64,000 nucleotides of DNA from OLB7 sp966250335 (GTDB lineage Bacteria; Bacteroidota; Ignavibacteria; OLB7): contig CBINGZ010000020.1 in NCBI GenBank assembly GCA_966250335.1, positions 23,386 to 87,385 of the forward strand, written 5' to 3'. The notes under the pieces were generated by a model that searched no databases, was not told the DNA's origin, and saw only the letters and a program-made list of their open reading frames with translations. A program made the translations under genes and the position numbers. Below, in pieces: positions 17,468 to 27,047 of the stretch (within the stretch, counting starts at the first letter, position 1; every line of letters starts with the position of its first letter).

Positions 17468-20400
17468 TTATCTGAGGATCACGAATCTGCCGGTCGATCT
17501 TCCTCTCGGCGTCCGGATCGTCACGAAGTAGGTGCCGGAGGGGAGCGACGCAAGGTCGGCCCGCAGGCTCCGTTCATATCCGTCCGCGATGATCGCGCCG
17601 TTCAGGAGCGTGGCCGCCACGGCTCCGCGCGCATCGGTGACGACGATCGAGACGGGGATCTCTCCCCCGCCTCCGACCCTCCAGAGAAGCGTCAGATCGC
17701 CGTACGATGGGTTCGGCGCTATCCCCGCCACGCTGACCGTCTCTTCTCCCGTTACTCCCTCGACCGCGACTCCCGTCGTCGACCCGGAGACGGCCGAGCC
17801 GCTCATCGCGATCACGATCGAATCGTCGACGTTGTTGTCCACGTGGAGCGTGATCGATCCGGTGTACTCCCCTTCCCCTCCGTTCGGCGTGAAGATGATC
17901 CGGATCTCCGCCGAGTCGCCGGGCGGGATCACGAACGGTGCGTCGGTGACGACCCGGAAGCAGGCGGCCTCTTCCTCGTTCAGGGTTCCCGTCGTCGCGA
18001 TCGAGTCGATCCGGAGATCGACCGGTCCGATATTCCGGATCGCGACGGTGGTGTCGTAGATCGCTCCCTCGATCCGTCTGCCGAAATCGAGAGCGTCGAT
18101 TGTTGCCACAGACGTCCCGATGACCGTGGCCGTCAGGGTCACGCTTCCGGTCCGGCCGCCGCTCTCGCGCACGATCAGTACGGTCGAGTAGACTCCGTTC
18201 GTGTTCGTCGGGACCAGTTCCACCGTTACCGTCGCGGAGTCGCCCGGTCCCAGCGTCAGCGGAGGCGCGGGGGAAAGGATCCGGAACGCGCTCGAGCTTC
18301 CTCCTTCCAGATCGAGCGCCGTCACGGTCAGCGGCGCGTTGCCGCTGTTCCGGAGCATGAAGGAGTCGCGGAGGGATCGTGCGTGTCCTGTAATTCCCAA
18401 TACGATATTCGATCGGCTCAGGGCCAGCCCGGGGCTCCTCCCCTCTCCGGTGAGAGCTATCTCCAGGGGAGCTTCGGGGAGATCGCTTCGGATCATCAGT
18501 GTCCCGGTGTGCGGGCCTGTCGTTCCGGGGGTGAAGCGGAGGGTGAAGGTCCCTTCCTCGCCGGGAGCCAGAGGCGTCGAGGCCGATGGAGCGTTCACGA
18601 TCGTAAACCCGGTTCCGGAGACTGCCGGTGTTCCAAGGATGAGAGTGTCGGTGCCGGAGTTCATCACCTTCACCTCCCGTTCCCGCGACGCGTCGATCGT
18701 GGCGTCGCCGAAGTCGATCGCGGGATCGGCCGCGAGTCTGCCGAGGAGGGCGGTTCCCTCCAGCTCGACGGTCGTCGTGGGTCTGTCGGGATCATCGGAG
18801 GCGATCATGAGCCGTGCCGTGCGCCGTCCCGCCTCGGTCGGTGTGAAGCGTATCTCGATCGGAAGTATCGTCGACGGCTCCAGCACGGCCGGGGTTCCGG
18901 GGGCGAAGGTCGGGGAGATCATCTCGAAGTCCGAGGCGTCTTCTCCCTCGATCGTCATCCCTCCCACCCTGAGCGGCGCGTTGCCGTCGTTCCGGATCAT
19001 TATGGATGATGTTCCGCTTCTCCCCACCCGTGCCGATCCGACCGCAACCGCCACGGGAGCGGTGAGCGTGGGGGCGATCCCGAGCCCGGTGATGGGGAAT
19101 TCGCTCAGCATCGTCGGCTCGTCGTCGTGAACCAGTCGCAGCGTCGCCTGGTATTCGCGGCGCTCGGTCGGACGGAATTCAATCCTGATGTGATGTGTAG
19201 AATCCGGAGCGACGATCGACGACGGCGAGACCTCGATGACCTTGAACGCCGCGGCGTCGGCGCCGCTGAACGACGTGCCGGAGATGTGAAGCGTATCGGT
19301 ACACGAGTTGTAGATCAGCGCCGTGTCGATCACACGCGTCCCCCCGATACTCTGCACGCCGAACGAGACGCCGGAGATCAGCGCCGAAGCGACCGGCTTC
19401 ACCCCGGTGCCGGTGATCGGTATGCTGTTGGGGGAGGTGGGGGCATTGCTCGTCAGGAGAAGGGTTGCCGACTTCGTGGCGGACTCTCCGTTCTTCCCTC
19501 CCGCCGTCGTCGGGGCGAAGAGGATCGAGAGGGACCGCGAGGCGCCGGGGGGGAGCGTGAACGCCCCGCCGCCGGAGACGATCGAGAAGGAGGCGCTGTC
19601 GATGCCGATGATGTCGGCGCCGCGCACCTCGAGCGATCCCTCACCGCTGTTGGTCACGGTGACCGACCGGGTCAGGTTTCTCCCCACGCGAAGCTGTCCG
19701 AACTCCACCGCCTGCGCCGAGGCCGAGATCATCGGCTGGGGCGCCACCGTGGCCGTCCCAGCCCCGACCAGTGTGCTGGAGTAGAGGACGTTCATGATGA
19801 TGTTGTATCCGGTCGAGAACCCCTGCGCCATGTTCCGCCACCCCCCCGTCGCCGTATAGAAGGAGCTGCGGTTCTGGGTCGGGTTGCCGTTGTCGCTCTG
19901 CAGGCGGATCGTCCCCACGCCGTTGGTGGAGAGGGCGACATGGAAGTTGGTTCCCGCCGCGAAGTTCGCGGCCGTCCCGATACCTCGCAGATAGATAATG
20001 TTCTCCTGGTCGGCGACAAGGTTGCTGAAGGGGATGTTCACCGAGCCGAGCGATGTCCCCGGAATCCCGGCCAGACCCCCCGACGCGTTCGCGTGGAGCG
20101 TGGCGGTCAGCGTGCCGCTGGTCGGAAGCGAGGAGCCCGCCTCGAACCGGAGCTTCAGCGCCACGACCGATCCGGCTGTCGGGGCCGTATATCGTGTTGC
20201 GTAGCGTGTGACGCTGGAGGAGGGGAGCGCCAGCAGGACCGAGTAGTTCCCGTTGTTGTACGTCAGCACGCTGGTGCTCGGCGACTGGTTGGCGACGAAG
20301 TTGATGCCGGAGGTCGTCAATCCCGCCGTCACCGTCACGGCCGACTGTTCGTTGGTGTTGTCGGTCAGCATATCCCCCGATTCGTTCGCGCCGTTGTACC

Positions 20401-21394
20401 ACTCGCGGTCGACCGTCAGGTTGATCGGGGTGTTGTAGCTCGCCACGCTCGACCCTCCGGTGAAGGTCGCGTTGAGCGGCTCGATCCTGACGTAATAGCT
20501 TCCCGGCGGGAGTCCCGCGATCGTATAGGCTCCCGTCGCCGGGGGCTTGAGGAGGAAGGCCGCTCCGCCGCCGGAGAAGTAGTCGACGACGGTGCTGTAG
20601 GTTGCTCCCGTCGCGACATTCATCGCCACCACGTTCAGTCCGCTCAGGTTCGTGTTGTCGGAGCGGCGCACGGTGCCGGTGATCGCGCCGGTCCGGCCGA
20701 TATATCCGAGTGCGGGATAGAGTTCGGCGGCCGCGGCGGTGTCGTCGGCGTCCAGGGTCAGCTGGATCGACGGCTTCTGGATCACGGGGTACATCGTGGG
20801 ATAGTCGCCGTGCAGTCCTATCTGCGAATGCGACAATCCCAGGAAGTGCCCTATCTCATGCGTCATCGTCGCCTTGTATTTCTCGTCGTCCGCGGCCGAG
20901 GCGGTTCCGCTCAGGAAGCCGTTGATGATCGCATAGCCTTCCACATAGTTGTTCGTGACGGTGTTGTAGGCGGAGCCGGCGATCCCGAGCACCGAGTTCT
21001 TCGCGCCGACTCCGAGCCGCGCATCGATGATCGCGCCGGAATGATCGAACACCACCGGGTTGATCCCGTCCGAATACTGTCCGGTCCCCGAGATATATGC
21101 GTCGGTGGCGGCCGTGACGTCGCGCGCCAGCGCCCCGGCGTTCGTGAACGAGAGCGCCGCGCTCCCGATGTTGTCCCACTGCGCGAACGCGTAGTTCGCG
21201 ATGGTGACCGCCTGTGCGTTGCTGAACGCTCCCAGCGTCCCCGGATCGGTGCGGTAGCGGAGCGGAAACGCCGTCGCCAGATATCGGCGTCCGACCATGA
21301 CGCTCGCTCCCAGCGGGCCGCCGGCCGTCACGGGAGGGGGAAAGAGAAGCGGAACAACGGTGAAGGCGGTGAGGAGGTAGAGAAGGCGTCTCAT
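17468..21394 (-). CDS. Secreted matrixin-like metalloprotease with choice-of-anchor-D repeats and T9SS sorting domain
   Basis: A 1,308-residue exported protein. A signal peptide (residues 1-24) precedes a matrixin-type zinc protease domain (about 35-230) with HEIGHFLGLSH; H179, H183 and H189 are the metal ligands and E180 the general base. A Met-turn candidate lies in YPTMYPV. After a carboxypeptidase-regulatory-like segment (GAITGTVRRSDNTNLSG) come about six repeats of the choice-of-anchor-D/ASH-like type, each starting near (V/I)xFG and containing N(S/D)G. The C terminus (IAPNPSYGDLTLLWRV to the end) is a T9SS type-A sorting domain, so the protein should be exported across the outer membrane. 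The ATG overlaps the stop of the small upstream partner by four bases. Confidence 0.85.
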   Translation of the reverse strand: MRRLLYLLTAFTVVPLLFPPPVTAGGPLGASVMVGRRYLATAFPLRYRTDPGTLGAFSNAQAVTIANYAFAQWDNIGSAALSFTNAGALARDVTAATDAYISGTGQYSDGINPVVFDHSGAIIDARLGVGAKNSVLGIAGSAYNTVTNNYVEGYAIINGFLSGTASAADDEKYKATMTHEIGHFLGLSHSQIGLHGDYPTMYPVIQKPSIQLTLDADDTAAAAELYPALGYIGRTGAITGTVRRSDNTNLSGLNVVAMNVATGATYSTVVDYFSGGGAAFLLKPPATGAYTIAGLPPGSYYVRIEPLNATFTGGSSVASYNTPINLTVDREWYNGANESGDMLTDNTNEQSAVTVTAGLTTSGINFVANQSPSTSVLTYNNGNYSVLLALPSSSVTRYATRYTAPTAGSVVALKLRFEAGSSLPTSGTLTATLHANASGGLAGIPGTSLGSVNIPFSNLVADQENIIYLRGIGTAANFAAGTNFHVALSTNGVGTIRLQSDNGNPTQNRSSFYTATGGWRNMAQGFSTGYNIIMNVLYSSTLVGAGTATVAPQPMISASAQAVEFGQLRVGRNLTRSVTVTNSGEGSLEVRGADIIGIDSASFSIVSGGGAFTLPPGASRSLSILFAPTTAGGKNGESATKSATLLLTSNAPTSPNSIPITGTGVKPVASALISGVSFGVQSIGGTRVIDTALIYNSCTDTLHISGTSFSGADAAAFKVIEVSPSSIVAPDSTHHIRIEFRPTERREYQATLRLVHDDEPTMLSEFPITGLGIAPTLTAPVAVAVGSARVGRSGTSSIMIRNDGNAPLRVGGMTIEGEDASDFEMISPTFAPGTPAVLEPSTILPIEIRFTPTEAGRRTARLMIASDDPDRPTTTVELEGTALLGRLAADPAIDFGDATIDASREREVKVMNSGTDTLILGTPAVSGTGFTIVNAPSASTPLAPGEEGTFTLRFTPGTTGPHTGTLMIRSDLPEAPLEIALTGEGRSPGLALSRSNIVLGITGHARSLRDSFMLRNSGNAPLTVTALDLEGGSSSAFRILSPAPPLTLGPGDSATVTVELVPTNTNGVYSTVLIVRESGGRTGSVTLTATVIGTSVATIDALDFGRRIEGAIYDTTVAIRNIGPVDLRIDSIATTGTLNEEEAACFRVVTDAPFVIPPGDSAEIRIIFTPNGGEGEYTGSITLHVDNNVDDSIVIAMSGSAVSGSTTGVAVEGVTGEETVSVAGIAPNPSYGDLTLLWRVGGGGEIPVSIVVTDARGAVAATLLNGAIIADGYERSLRADLASLPSGTYFVTIRTPRGRSTGRFVILR

Positions 21395-21966
21395 AGCTTC
21401 CCCTCCTCGCGAAGAAGTTCCTGGAGCAGTCCGACGAACGAGTCGAGCGTGACCGGCCGGTCGGCGCCGACGGGGAATCCGATACGGCTCATTTCGCTTT
21501 CCAGGCCGTTCAGGAGTCTGTCGTTCAGACCGTCGACACGTCCGTCGGGCGAGACGGTCCAGACCGCCTGGCTCATGCCGACCGGGCTTGTGAAACCGAG
21601 GTCGCTGACGGGATAGAACATTACCAGCACGCGCTCCCCGGGCTGGAAGTAGCGCATGTGCGGCAGTCGGGTCACGAGCCCCTCCGCTTCTCCGCCGAGC
21701 TGCTTGAGCGAGAAGAAGGGGAGCGGCACGCCGTAGACCGAATGTTCGACGGCAAAATCGGTGTAGGTGACGATATCTTCGCGTTCGTCGAGCCCGTTGC
21801 GGACATCGACGACCCGGCCGATGAAGATCGGTCCGGCCAGTTCCACCATCTCCCGCAGGGTGTGGGTCTTCACCTGCGCATGAAGCGGCAGCGCCAGCAG
21901 AAGCGCGGGGAGAAGGGGAACCATATGACTCAGAAGAGTCCGACGTGGCTGTACATCATTCTTCAT
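21391..21966 (-). CDS. Small exported protein translationally coupled to the matrixin gene
   Basis: A 191-residue protein I do not recognise as a named family. Its N terminus has a basic stretch, a hydrophobic core (VPLLPALLLALPLHA) and a likely signal-peptidase site at LHA-QV, so the mature protein is periplasmic or extracellular. The body includes ELAGPIFIGRVVDVRNG and YFQPGERVLVMFYPVSDLGFTS, a pattern seen in small proteins encoded beside secreted matrixins. The stop overlaps the matrixin ATG (ATGA), and AAGGTG sits six bases before its own start. A chaperone, inhibitor or accessory role for the protease is inference from coupling alone. Confidence 0.7.
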   Translation of the reverse strand: MKNDVQPRRTLLSHMVPLLPALLLALPLHAQVKTHTLREMVELAGPIFIGRVVDVRNGLDEREDIVTYTDFAVEHSVYGVPLPFFSLKQLGGEAEGLVTRLPHMRYFQPGERVLVMFYPVSDLGFTSPVGMSQAVWTVSPDGRVDGLNDRLLNGLESEMSRIGFPVGADRPVTLDSFVGLLQELLREEGKL

Positions 21967-21980
21967 TGAATCACCTTATA

Positions 21981-22038
21981 ATAGTACATCGTTCGTTCGG
22001 AAGAACCGGCCAGAGGGTGCCGGGGTTCCCTGTACTAT
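21981..22038. repeat. Nested inverted repeats 3' of the ABC transporter operon
   Basis: ATAGTACA (21981-21988) and TGTACTAT (22031-22038) enclose a second imperfect stem formed by GAACCGGC and GCCGGGGTTC. It lies between the ABC permease stop and the start of the matrixin operon and may be a terminator or mRNA-end structure for the permease transcript. Confidence 0.4.
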
Positions 22039-22088
22039 CGTAAGGCGAGGGTGTTGACGAACGGCCCGAAGGGGGGGATGCCCCGCGC

Positions 22089-23375
22089 TCAGGCCTCCCG
22101 CAACCAGCGCATGACCTCCCGGAACGACAGTTTCTTCCCGTAAAGAAGGATTGCCGTGCGGAAGATCTTGGCGGCGGCCCACGCCACCACGGCGGTCGAG
22201 GCGGCGAGCACCGAGAGGGTGGCGACGATCTCCCAGACCGGGGGCATCTTGGTGACGATGCGGACCATCATCATCGAGGATGTGATCAGCGGAATGAAGC
22301 TGAGAACGCGGACATAGCCCGCTTCCGGGTTCAGCATCACGGCGAAGGCAAGGCTGAGGGGGATCGCCAGCAGGAACATGGAGAGCCATGCCGTGGCGGT
22401 CTGGGCCCCCTGCTCGGTCGACGCCATCGATCCGACCGCGATAAAGAGCGCGGAGTAGAAACAGTATCCGAGAATCACGTAGAGGGTGATCAGGGGAAGG
22501 ATCGACATCACGTCGATCGAGAGATCGATGCCGCCGACCCGCGACGAGATATACATCGCGCCGAGAGCTCCGATCCCCACCCATGCCACGATCATCGTGA
22601 CCCCGAGCGCGCTGAGACCGATCAGTTTTCCCCACATCAGTTCGGAGGAGGAGATGGTGCTGACCAGGAGCTCGATGATCCTGTTCGATTTCTCCTCCAC
22701 CAGTCCCCTGACAAGCTGCTGCCCGGTAGACATGACCATGATGGCGAGCAGAAGCAGACCGATGTAGGAAGCGATATATGTTCCGCCGAACCCGGAGGAG
22801 GCGTCGCTTCCGCTCTCGGTCACCTTCACCGTGCTCATGTCGACGGGTCGCTGAATGCTGTTGAAGACGGTGGTGTCGATCCCGGCCGTCGCCAGCCGGC
22901 GTTCCACGGCCGTCCGTTCGATCGCCGTCTCGAACCTCTCCACGACCCGAAGGTTGCTCGGATTCGTGCTGCGATATTGTACATGGAGCGTGTCGGCCTT
23001 GTCCGCGTCGGCGGCCAGCACGAAGATCCCCTCGACCTTCGCCGTGTCGTTCAGGGCGTCGCGGTCGGCGCGGGCCAGGGCGGAGTCGAGCGGGACCCCC
23101 TTCGTATAATCGACCAGCAGGAAGGCCGGCGAGCCGTCGTCGAGCTTGTGGGTGTTCTCGATACGACGTTTCAGGGGCTCGAAGAAATCCCCCGTTTTGT
23201 CCACGATCCCCACGATCTGGGTGGAGTCGGGGTCCTGCAGGGCGAGGAGGCCCGGCAGGCTCATCATGGCGATCAGCAGCAGCGGGGTGACGACAAGCCC
23301 GGCGATGAAGCCTTTCGTGCGCGCTTTCTGCACGTATTCCCAGCGGGCGATCTCGCCGACACGTTTCCAGTTCAT
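22089..23375 (-). CDS. ABC-2-type transporter permease (NatB-like)
   Basis: A 428-residue membrane protein resembling NatB/YhaP permeases of ABC-2 exporters. An N-terminal membrane helix (FIAGLVVTPLLLIAMMSLPG) is followed by a ~200-residue extracytoplasmic domain and then about five more helices (YIASYIGLLLLAIMVMSTG onward). The conserved EEKSNRIIELLVSTISSSELMWGKLIGL segment, which contacts the ATPase, is present. The start MNWKRVGEIARWEY is chosen because the longer open frame runs into the ATPase gene. It follows the ATP-binding subunit by 70 bp on the same strand. NatAB-type systems export ions or peptides; the substrate is not evident. Confidence 0.88.
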   Translation of the reverse strand: MNWKRVGEIARWEYVQKARTKGFIAGLVVTPLLLIAMMSLPGLLALQDPDSTQIVGIVDKTGDFFEPLKRRIENTHKLDDGSPAFLLVDYTKGVPLDSALARADRDALNDTAKVEGIFVLAADADKADTLHVQYRSTNPSNLRVVERFETAIERTAVERRLATAGIDTTVFNSIQRPVDMSTVKVTESGSDASSGFGGTYIASYIGLLLLAIMVMSTGQQLVRGLVEEKSNRIIELLVSTISSSELMWGKLIGLSALGVTMIVAWVGIGALGAMYISSRVGGIDLSIDVMSILPLITLYVILGYCFYSALFIAVGSMASTEQGAQTATAWLSMFLLAIPLSLAFAVMLNPEAGYVRVLSFIPLITSSMMMVRIVTKMPPVWEIVATLSVLAASTAVVAWAAAKIFRTAILLYGKKLSFREVMRWLREA

Positions 23376-23445
23376 GCGGAGATATATGCGATTGGTTGAA
23401 GTTGTCGGTTCATATCCGCCGGCCGTCCGGCGGCGGGGCGGGGAC

Positions 23446-24372
23446 TCAGGCGCTCTTCCGCTGCAGCATCTCCACGGGAACGTCGGCCAGGCCGACGGTA
23501 TCGATGAAGATCGTGTTGAGAGAGGGCTGGACCTTCTCGATCTTCGAGAGGAGCAGACGGTCTCCAAGATGCGGTAGAAGATCGTTCAGCGATGCGTCGG
23601 AACGGAGTTTCAGCTCGGCGTAGTTGGAGAAGACCGTTCCCTGCTGCACGGGGGCGAGGTCGGTGAGGAATCTTCCATCCCCCTCGAACTCGATCAGCAC
23701 ATTGTTCGCTCCATGCCGGCGGCGTACCTCATCCACGGTTCCGGAGAGGACCACCCTCCCCTTGTTGATCAGCGCTATCCGGTTGCAGTCGCGTTCGGCC
23801 AGATCCATCTGATGGGTGGAGTAGAGGATGACCCGCCCTTCGTCGCGCAGGTCGTCGATGATCCCCCGAAGAATCTCCTGGTTCACCGGATCGAGTCCCG
23901 ACGAAGGTTCGTCCAGAATGATGTAGCGCGGCTCATGGATGAGGGAGATGATGATCTGGACCTTCTGCTGATTCCCCTTGGAAAGCTCCTCCACCTTGCG
24001 GCGTTCGCTTCCCGCCAGATCGAAACGTACGAGCCACTGGCGGGCACGGGCCTGTGCCGTCGCCGCGTCGAGTCCCTTCAACCGCGCGAAGTGCTCGATC
24101 GTTTCCAGGATCATCGCTTTCTGATACAGTCCGCGTTCCTCCGCGAGATATCCTATTCTGTCGCGAACCGATTCGACGTACGGTTCGCCGTCATAGGTGA
24201 CGGTGCCGTTGTCGGGCTGGATGATCTGGGTGATCATCCGGATCGTGGTCGACTTGCCGGCTCCGTTCGGTCCCAGCAGGCCGAAGATCTCGCCGGGATG
24301 GATCTCCAGCGAGAGATCCTGCACGGCATGAACCTTGGCGAATCGCTTGTCCAGATGTTCTGCACGAATCAT
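23446..24372 (-). CDS. ABC transporter ATP-binding protein (NatA-like)
   Basis: A 308-residue ATPase subunit: Walker A GPNGAGKST near residue 35, signature motif LSKGNQQKVQ, Walker B IILDEPSSGLD and switch His in STHQM. The C-terminal ~80 residues form the regulatory extension typical of the NatA/CcmA-like subfamily. It is the first gene of a two-gene operon with the ABC-2 permease and would energise that exporter. Confidence 0.93.
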   Translation of the reverse strand: MIRAEHLDKRFAKVHAVQDLSLEIHPGEIFGLLGPNGAGKSTTIRMITQIIQPDNGTVTYDGEPYVESVRDRIGYLAEERGLYQKAMILETIEHFARLKGLDAATAQARARQWLVRFDLAGSERRKVEELSKGNQQKVQIIISLIHEPRYIILDEPSSGLDPVNQEILRGIIDDLRDEGRVILYSTHQMDLAERDCNRIALINKGRVVLSGTVDEVRRRHGANNVLIEFEGDGRFLTDLAPVQQGTVFSNYAELKLRSDASLNDLLPHLGDRLLLSKIEKVQPSLNTIFIDTVGLADVPVEMLQRKSA

Positions 24373-24583
24373 TGCGTATGTCCGATGCTTGGTCCTGTAA
24401 TTCCCGATGTGATACGATCCGCGACCCCTTGCGGAATCGGGTCGTCGCTACGGCCTGCAAGGTACGAAGGTTGCGCCGCCGAAGAGGGATTGAACGATGG
24501 GAGGACATGGAGACGCCGGATAGCGGGTCGGCGGCATATATTGCGCCTCCCCCTCCGGGATCATCAGGAAGTCTTATCGTAAT

Positions 24584-25696
24584 ATGATGCGTCATTCCCT
24601 TCTTCTTGCGCTTGCTCTTTCCCTTGTCTCATGTAACAGCGGCGACCGGGCTCCGGGTTCGGACCGGTCCGATTCATCCCGCGCCGACTCCACGGGGAGC
24701 GACACGGCGCGCGCCGATCTTCTCCTGCCGGAGGAGGGAGCATTTCTCTCCAACATCCGTCAGCTCACCTTCGGCGGCGAGAACGCCGAGGGATACTTCA
24801 GCTTCGACGAACGGAAGTTCGTCTACCAGCGGACACACCCGGAGACGGGAGATCGGTGCGATCAGATCTACATGTACGATCTGGAAACCGGAGCGCAGAA
24901 ACGGATCTCCACCGGCAGAGGGCGCACCACCTGCAGCTACTTCCTCCCGGGGGACAGCCTTGTTCTCTACGCCTCCACCCATCTCGCCGACTCCGGCTGT
25001 CCTCCACCCCCCGATTTCTCCAAGGGGTACACCTGGGCGCTCTACGGCGGCTACGACATCTTCACGGCCGACACGAACGGCCGGATCGTCTCGCAACTGA
25101 CAAAAGGGGCGGGCTACGACGCCGAGGCGACCGTCTCTCCGAAGGGGGACCGGATCGTCTTCACCTCCACCCGGACCGGCGATATCGAGCTCTTTTCGAT
25201 GAACCTGGACGGCTCCGACCAGCGGCAGCTGACCGATCTTCCGGGCTACGACGGCGGAGCGTTCTACTCGTGGGATGGAACGAAGATCGTCTTCCGGGCA
25301 AGCCGGCCGACCGGAGAGAAGCTGGAGCAGTATCGGGCACTGCTGAAGGAGGGACTGGTGCGGCCGTCGGAAATGGAGATTCAGGTGATGAACGCCGACG
25401 GATCGGGGCTGCGGGCGATTACCTCCAACGGGGCCGCCAATTTCGCTCCCTTCTGGCATCCGGACGGACGACATATCATCTTCGCAAGCAACGTTCACGA
25501 CCCGAAGGGACGCGATTTCGATCTTTACATCATCCGGGAGGATGGCACGGGGCTGACCCGCATCACCCGCAACGATACCTTCGACGGCTTCCCGATGTTC
25601 ACCCGCGACGGAGGGCGGCTGATCTTCGCCAGCAACCGGAACGCGGGCAAACGTGGGGAGACCAATCTCTTCATCTGTGATTTCAAGCTCCCGTAG
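24584..25696 (+). CDS. TolB-like (PD40) beta-propeller lipoprotein
   Basis: A 370-residue exported protein. The short signal peptide ends in a lipobox (SLVSC), followed by a Ser/Asp/Arg-rich linker. The rest is a six-bladed WD40-like propeller of the TolB type: ISP/SPKGDRIVFTSTRTGDIELF, DGTKIVFRASRP, HPDGRHIIFASN and TRDGGRLIFASNRN mark successive blades. Cys residues in GRTTCSY and DSGCPPPP could form a disulfide. No Pal or Tol genes are adjacent, so it is probably a surface or periplasmic binding protein rather than TolB itself. It converges on the UDP-sugar decarboxylase gene 20 bp away. Confidence 0.82.
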   Translation: MMRHSLLLALALSLVSCNSGDRAPGSDRSDSSRADSTGSDTARADLLLPEEGAFLSNIRQLTFGGENAEGYFSFDERKFVYQRTHPETGDRCDQIYMYDLETGAQKRISTGRGRTTCSYFLPGDSLVLYASTHLADSGCPPPPDFSKGYTWALYGGYDIFTADTNGRIVSQLTKGAGYDAEATVSPKGDRIVFTSTRTGDIELFSMNLDGSDQRQLTDLPGYDGGAFYSWDGTKIVFRASRPTGEKLEQYRALLKEGLVRPSEMEIQVMNADGSGLRAITSNGAANFAPFWHPDGRHIIFASNVHDPKGRDFDLYIIREDGTGLTRITRNDTFDGFPMFTRDGGRLIFASNRNAGKRGETNLFICDFKLP

Positions 25697-25716
25697 GAGC
25701 CGAGGCGAGAGGGAGA

Positions 25717-26655
25717 TCAGCGCGCCAGCGCCTTCCTGAAATATTCCATCGTCCGTTCCAGCCCCTCCCGCCGCGCTATTCTCGGCTCCCAGCCCAGAAT
25801 TCCACGGGCGCGGGTGATATCGGGCTGGCGGACCTGCGGGTCGTCCTGCGGGAGCGGACGGAATTCGATCTCGCTGGCGGAGCCGCTCAGTTCGCGGATC
25901 TCCTGCGCGAGCTGAAGCATCGTCAGCTCGTCCGGATTGCCGATGTTGACCGGGTCGCACTCGTCGGAGAGAAGGAGCCTGTAGATGCCGTCGATCAGGT
26001 CGTCGACGTAGCAGACAGAGCGGGTCTGTTCTCCCGAACCGAAGACGGTCAGGGGCTGCCCGGTGAGCGCCTGCGAGAAGAAGGCGGGGATCGCGCGGCC
26101 ATCCTCGACCCGCATTCTGGGGCCGTAGGTGTTGAAGATCCTGACGATCCGGGTCTCGACGCCGTGGTATCTGTGATATGCCATCGTCAGCGCCTCAGCG
26201 AACCGTTTCGCCTCGTCGTACACCCCACGCACTCCTATCGGGTTCACGTTCCCCCAGTATTCCTCGTTCTGCGGGTGGATCTGCGGGTCGCCGTATACCT
26301 CGGATGTCGATGCAAGCAGGAATGTCGCTCCCTTCGCCTTTGCAAGGCCCAGCGCCTTGTGGGTTCCCAGGGAGCCGACCTTCAGGGTCTGGATCGGGAG
26401 CTTCAGATAGTCGATCGGGGAGGCGGGGCTGGCGAAGTGGAGGATGTAGTCGAGCGTTCCCTCGACGAAGACATAGTTGGTGACGTCATGATGGACGAAG
26501 GAGAAGCGGGGATTCCCGAACAGATGGCCGATGTTGTCGGCGCTGCCGGTGATCAGGTTGTCCATGCAGATGACGTCGTGTCCCTCGGCGACGAGGCGTT
26601 CGCAGAGATGCGAGCCGAGGAATCCGGCGCCGCCGGTGATGAGTGTTCGAGGCAT
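25717..26655 (-). CDS. UDP-glucuronate decarboxylase (UDP-xylose synthase)
   Basis: A 312-residue extended short-chain dehydrogenase that converts UDP-glucuronate to UDP-xylose with bound NAD. It shows the cofactor motif GGAGFLGS (8-15), catalytic STSE (near 117) and YDEAK (Y146, K150), and the subfamily-specific HPQNEEYWGNVNPIGVR and RIFNTYGPRM. UDP-xylose feeds polysaccharide or lipopolysaccharide synthesis; no glycosyltransferases are adjacent. Confidence 0.9.
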   Translation of the reverse strand: MPRTLITGGAGFLGSHLCERLVAEGHDVICMDNLITGSADNIGHLFGNPRFSFVHHDVTNYVFVEGTLDYILHFASPASPIDYLKLPIQTLKVGSLGTHKALGLAKAKGATFLLASTSEVYGDPQIHPQNEEYWGNVNPIGVRGVYDEAKRFAEALTMAYHRYHGVETRIVRIFNTYGPRMRVEDGRAIPAFFSQALTGQPLTVFGSGEQTRSVCYVDDLIDGIYRLLLSDECDPVNIGNPDELTMLQLAQEIRELSGSASEIEFRPLPQDDPQVRQPDITRARGILGWEPRIARREGLERTMEYFRKALAR

Positions 26656-27047
26656 GTCTGGCTGATACTGCTGAATGATGTGGCCGGTTGTCGACGGTGA
26701 TCGCGTTGATGCGGACCGCCGGTCGCGGTCGTGACGGGGCCGAAGTTAGTGATTCTCACCGAAGATTTTTTCTCTCCCATTACAATACCATCCATTTCCT
26801 TCTAAAATTTTGCCATTCGGGCCGGAACGTTATGTGAAAGAGCGTTGTTGCAGGGGATGTGACTGAAGGTGTCGGATCTAGATGTGTGGAAAGCAGGGCT
26901 GTTATTCCGTCCACGCACGGGCTCGGAACGCAGCGATCGAGCGCATCCGGCCGGCACCCTTTCCCGGCCGTCAGCGGCGCATGTCCGGAAGTCGCCACGG
27001 GCCAGGAGGCTAACTGCATAATCTTTTCAATTACCGGAGGTTTCATC
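26656..27047. other. Intergenic region between divergent UDP-sugar decarboxylase and OMP genes
   Basis: About 390 bp without a believable gene. It should hold the promoters of both neighbours. An AT-rich block sits at 26757-26815, but I find no clean TAnnTTTG element. The OMP ribosome-binding site CCGGAGG is at its right end. Confidence 0.5.

Noticed and set aside
19127..21616. 829-codon plus-strand frame across the matrixin gene
   Set aside because: Arg/Gly/Asp-rich and without any recognisable domain; the minus-strand protein has signal peptide, zinc motif and sorting domain.
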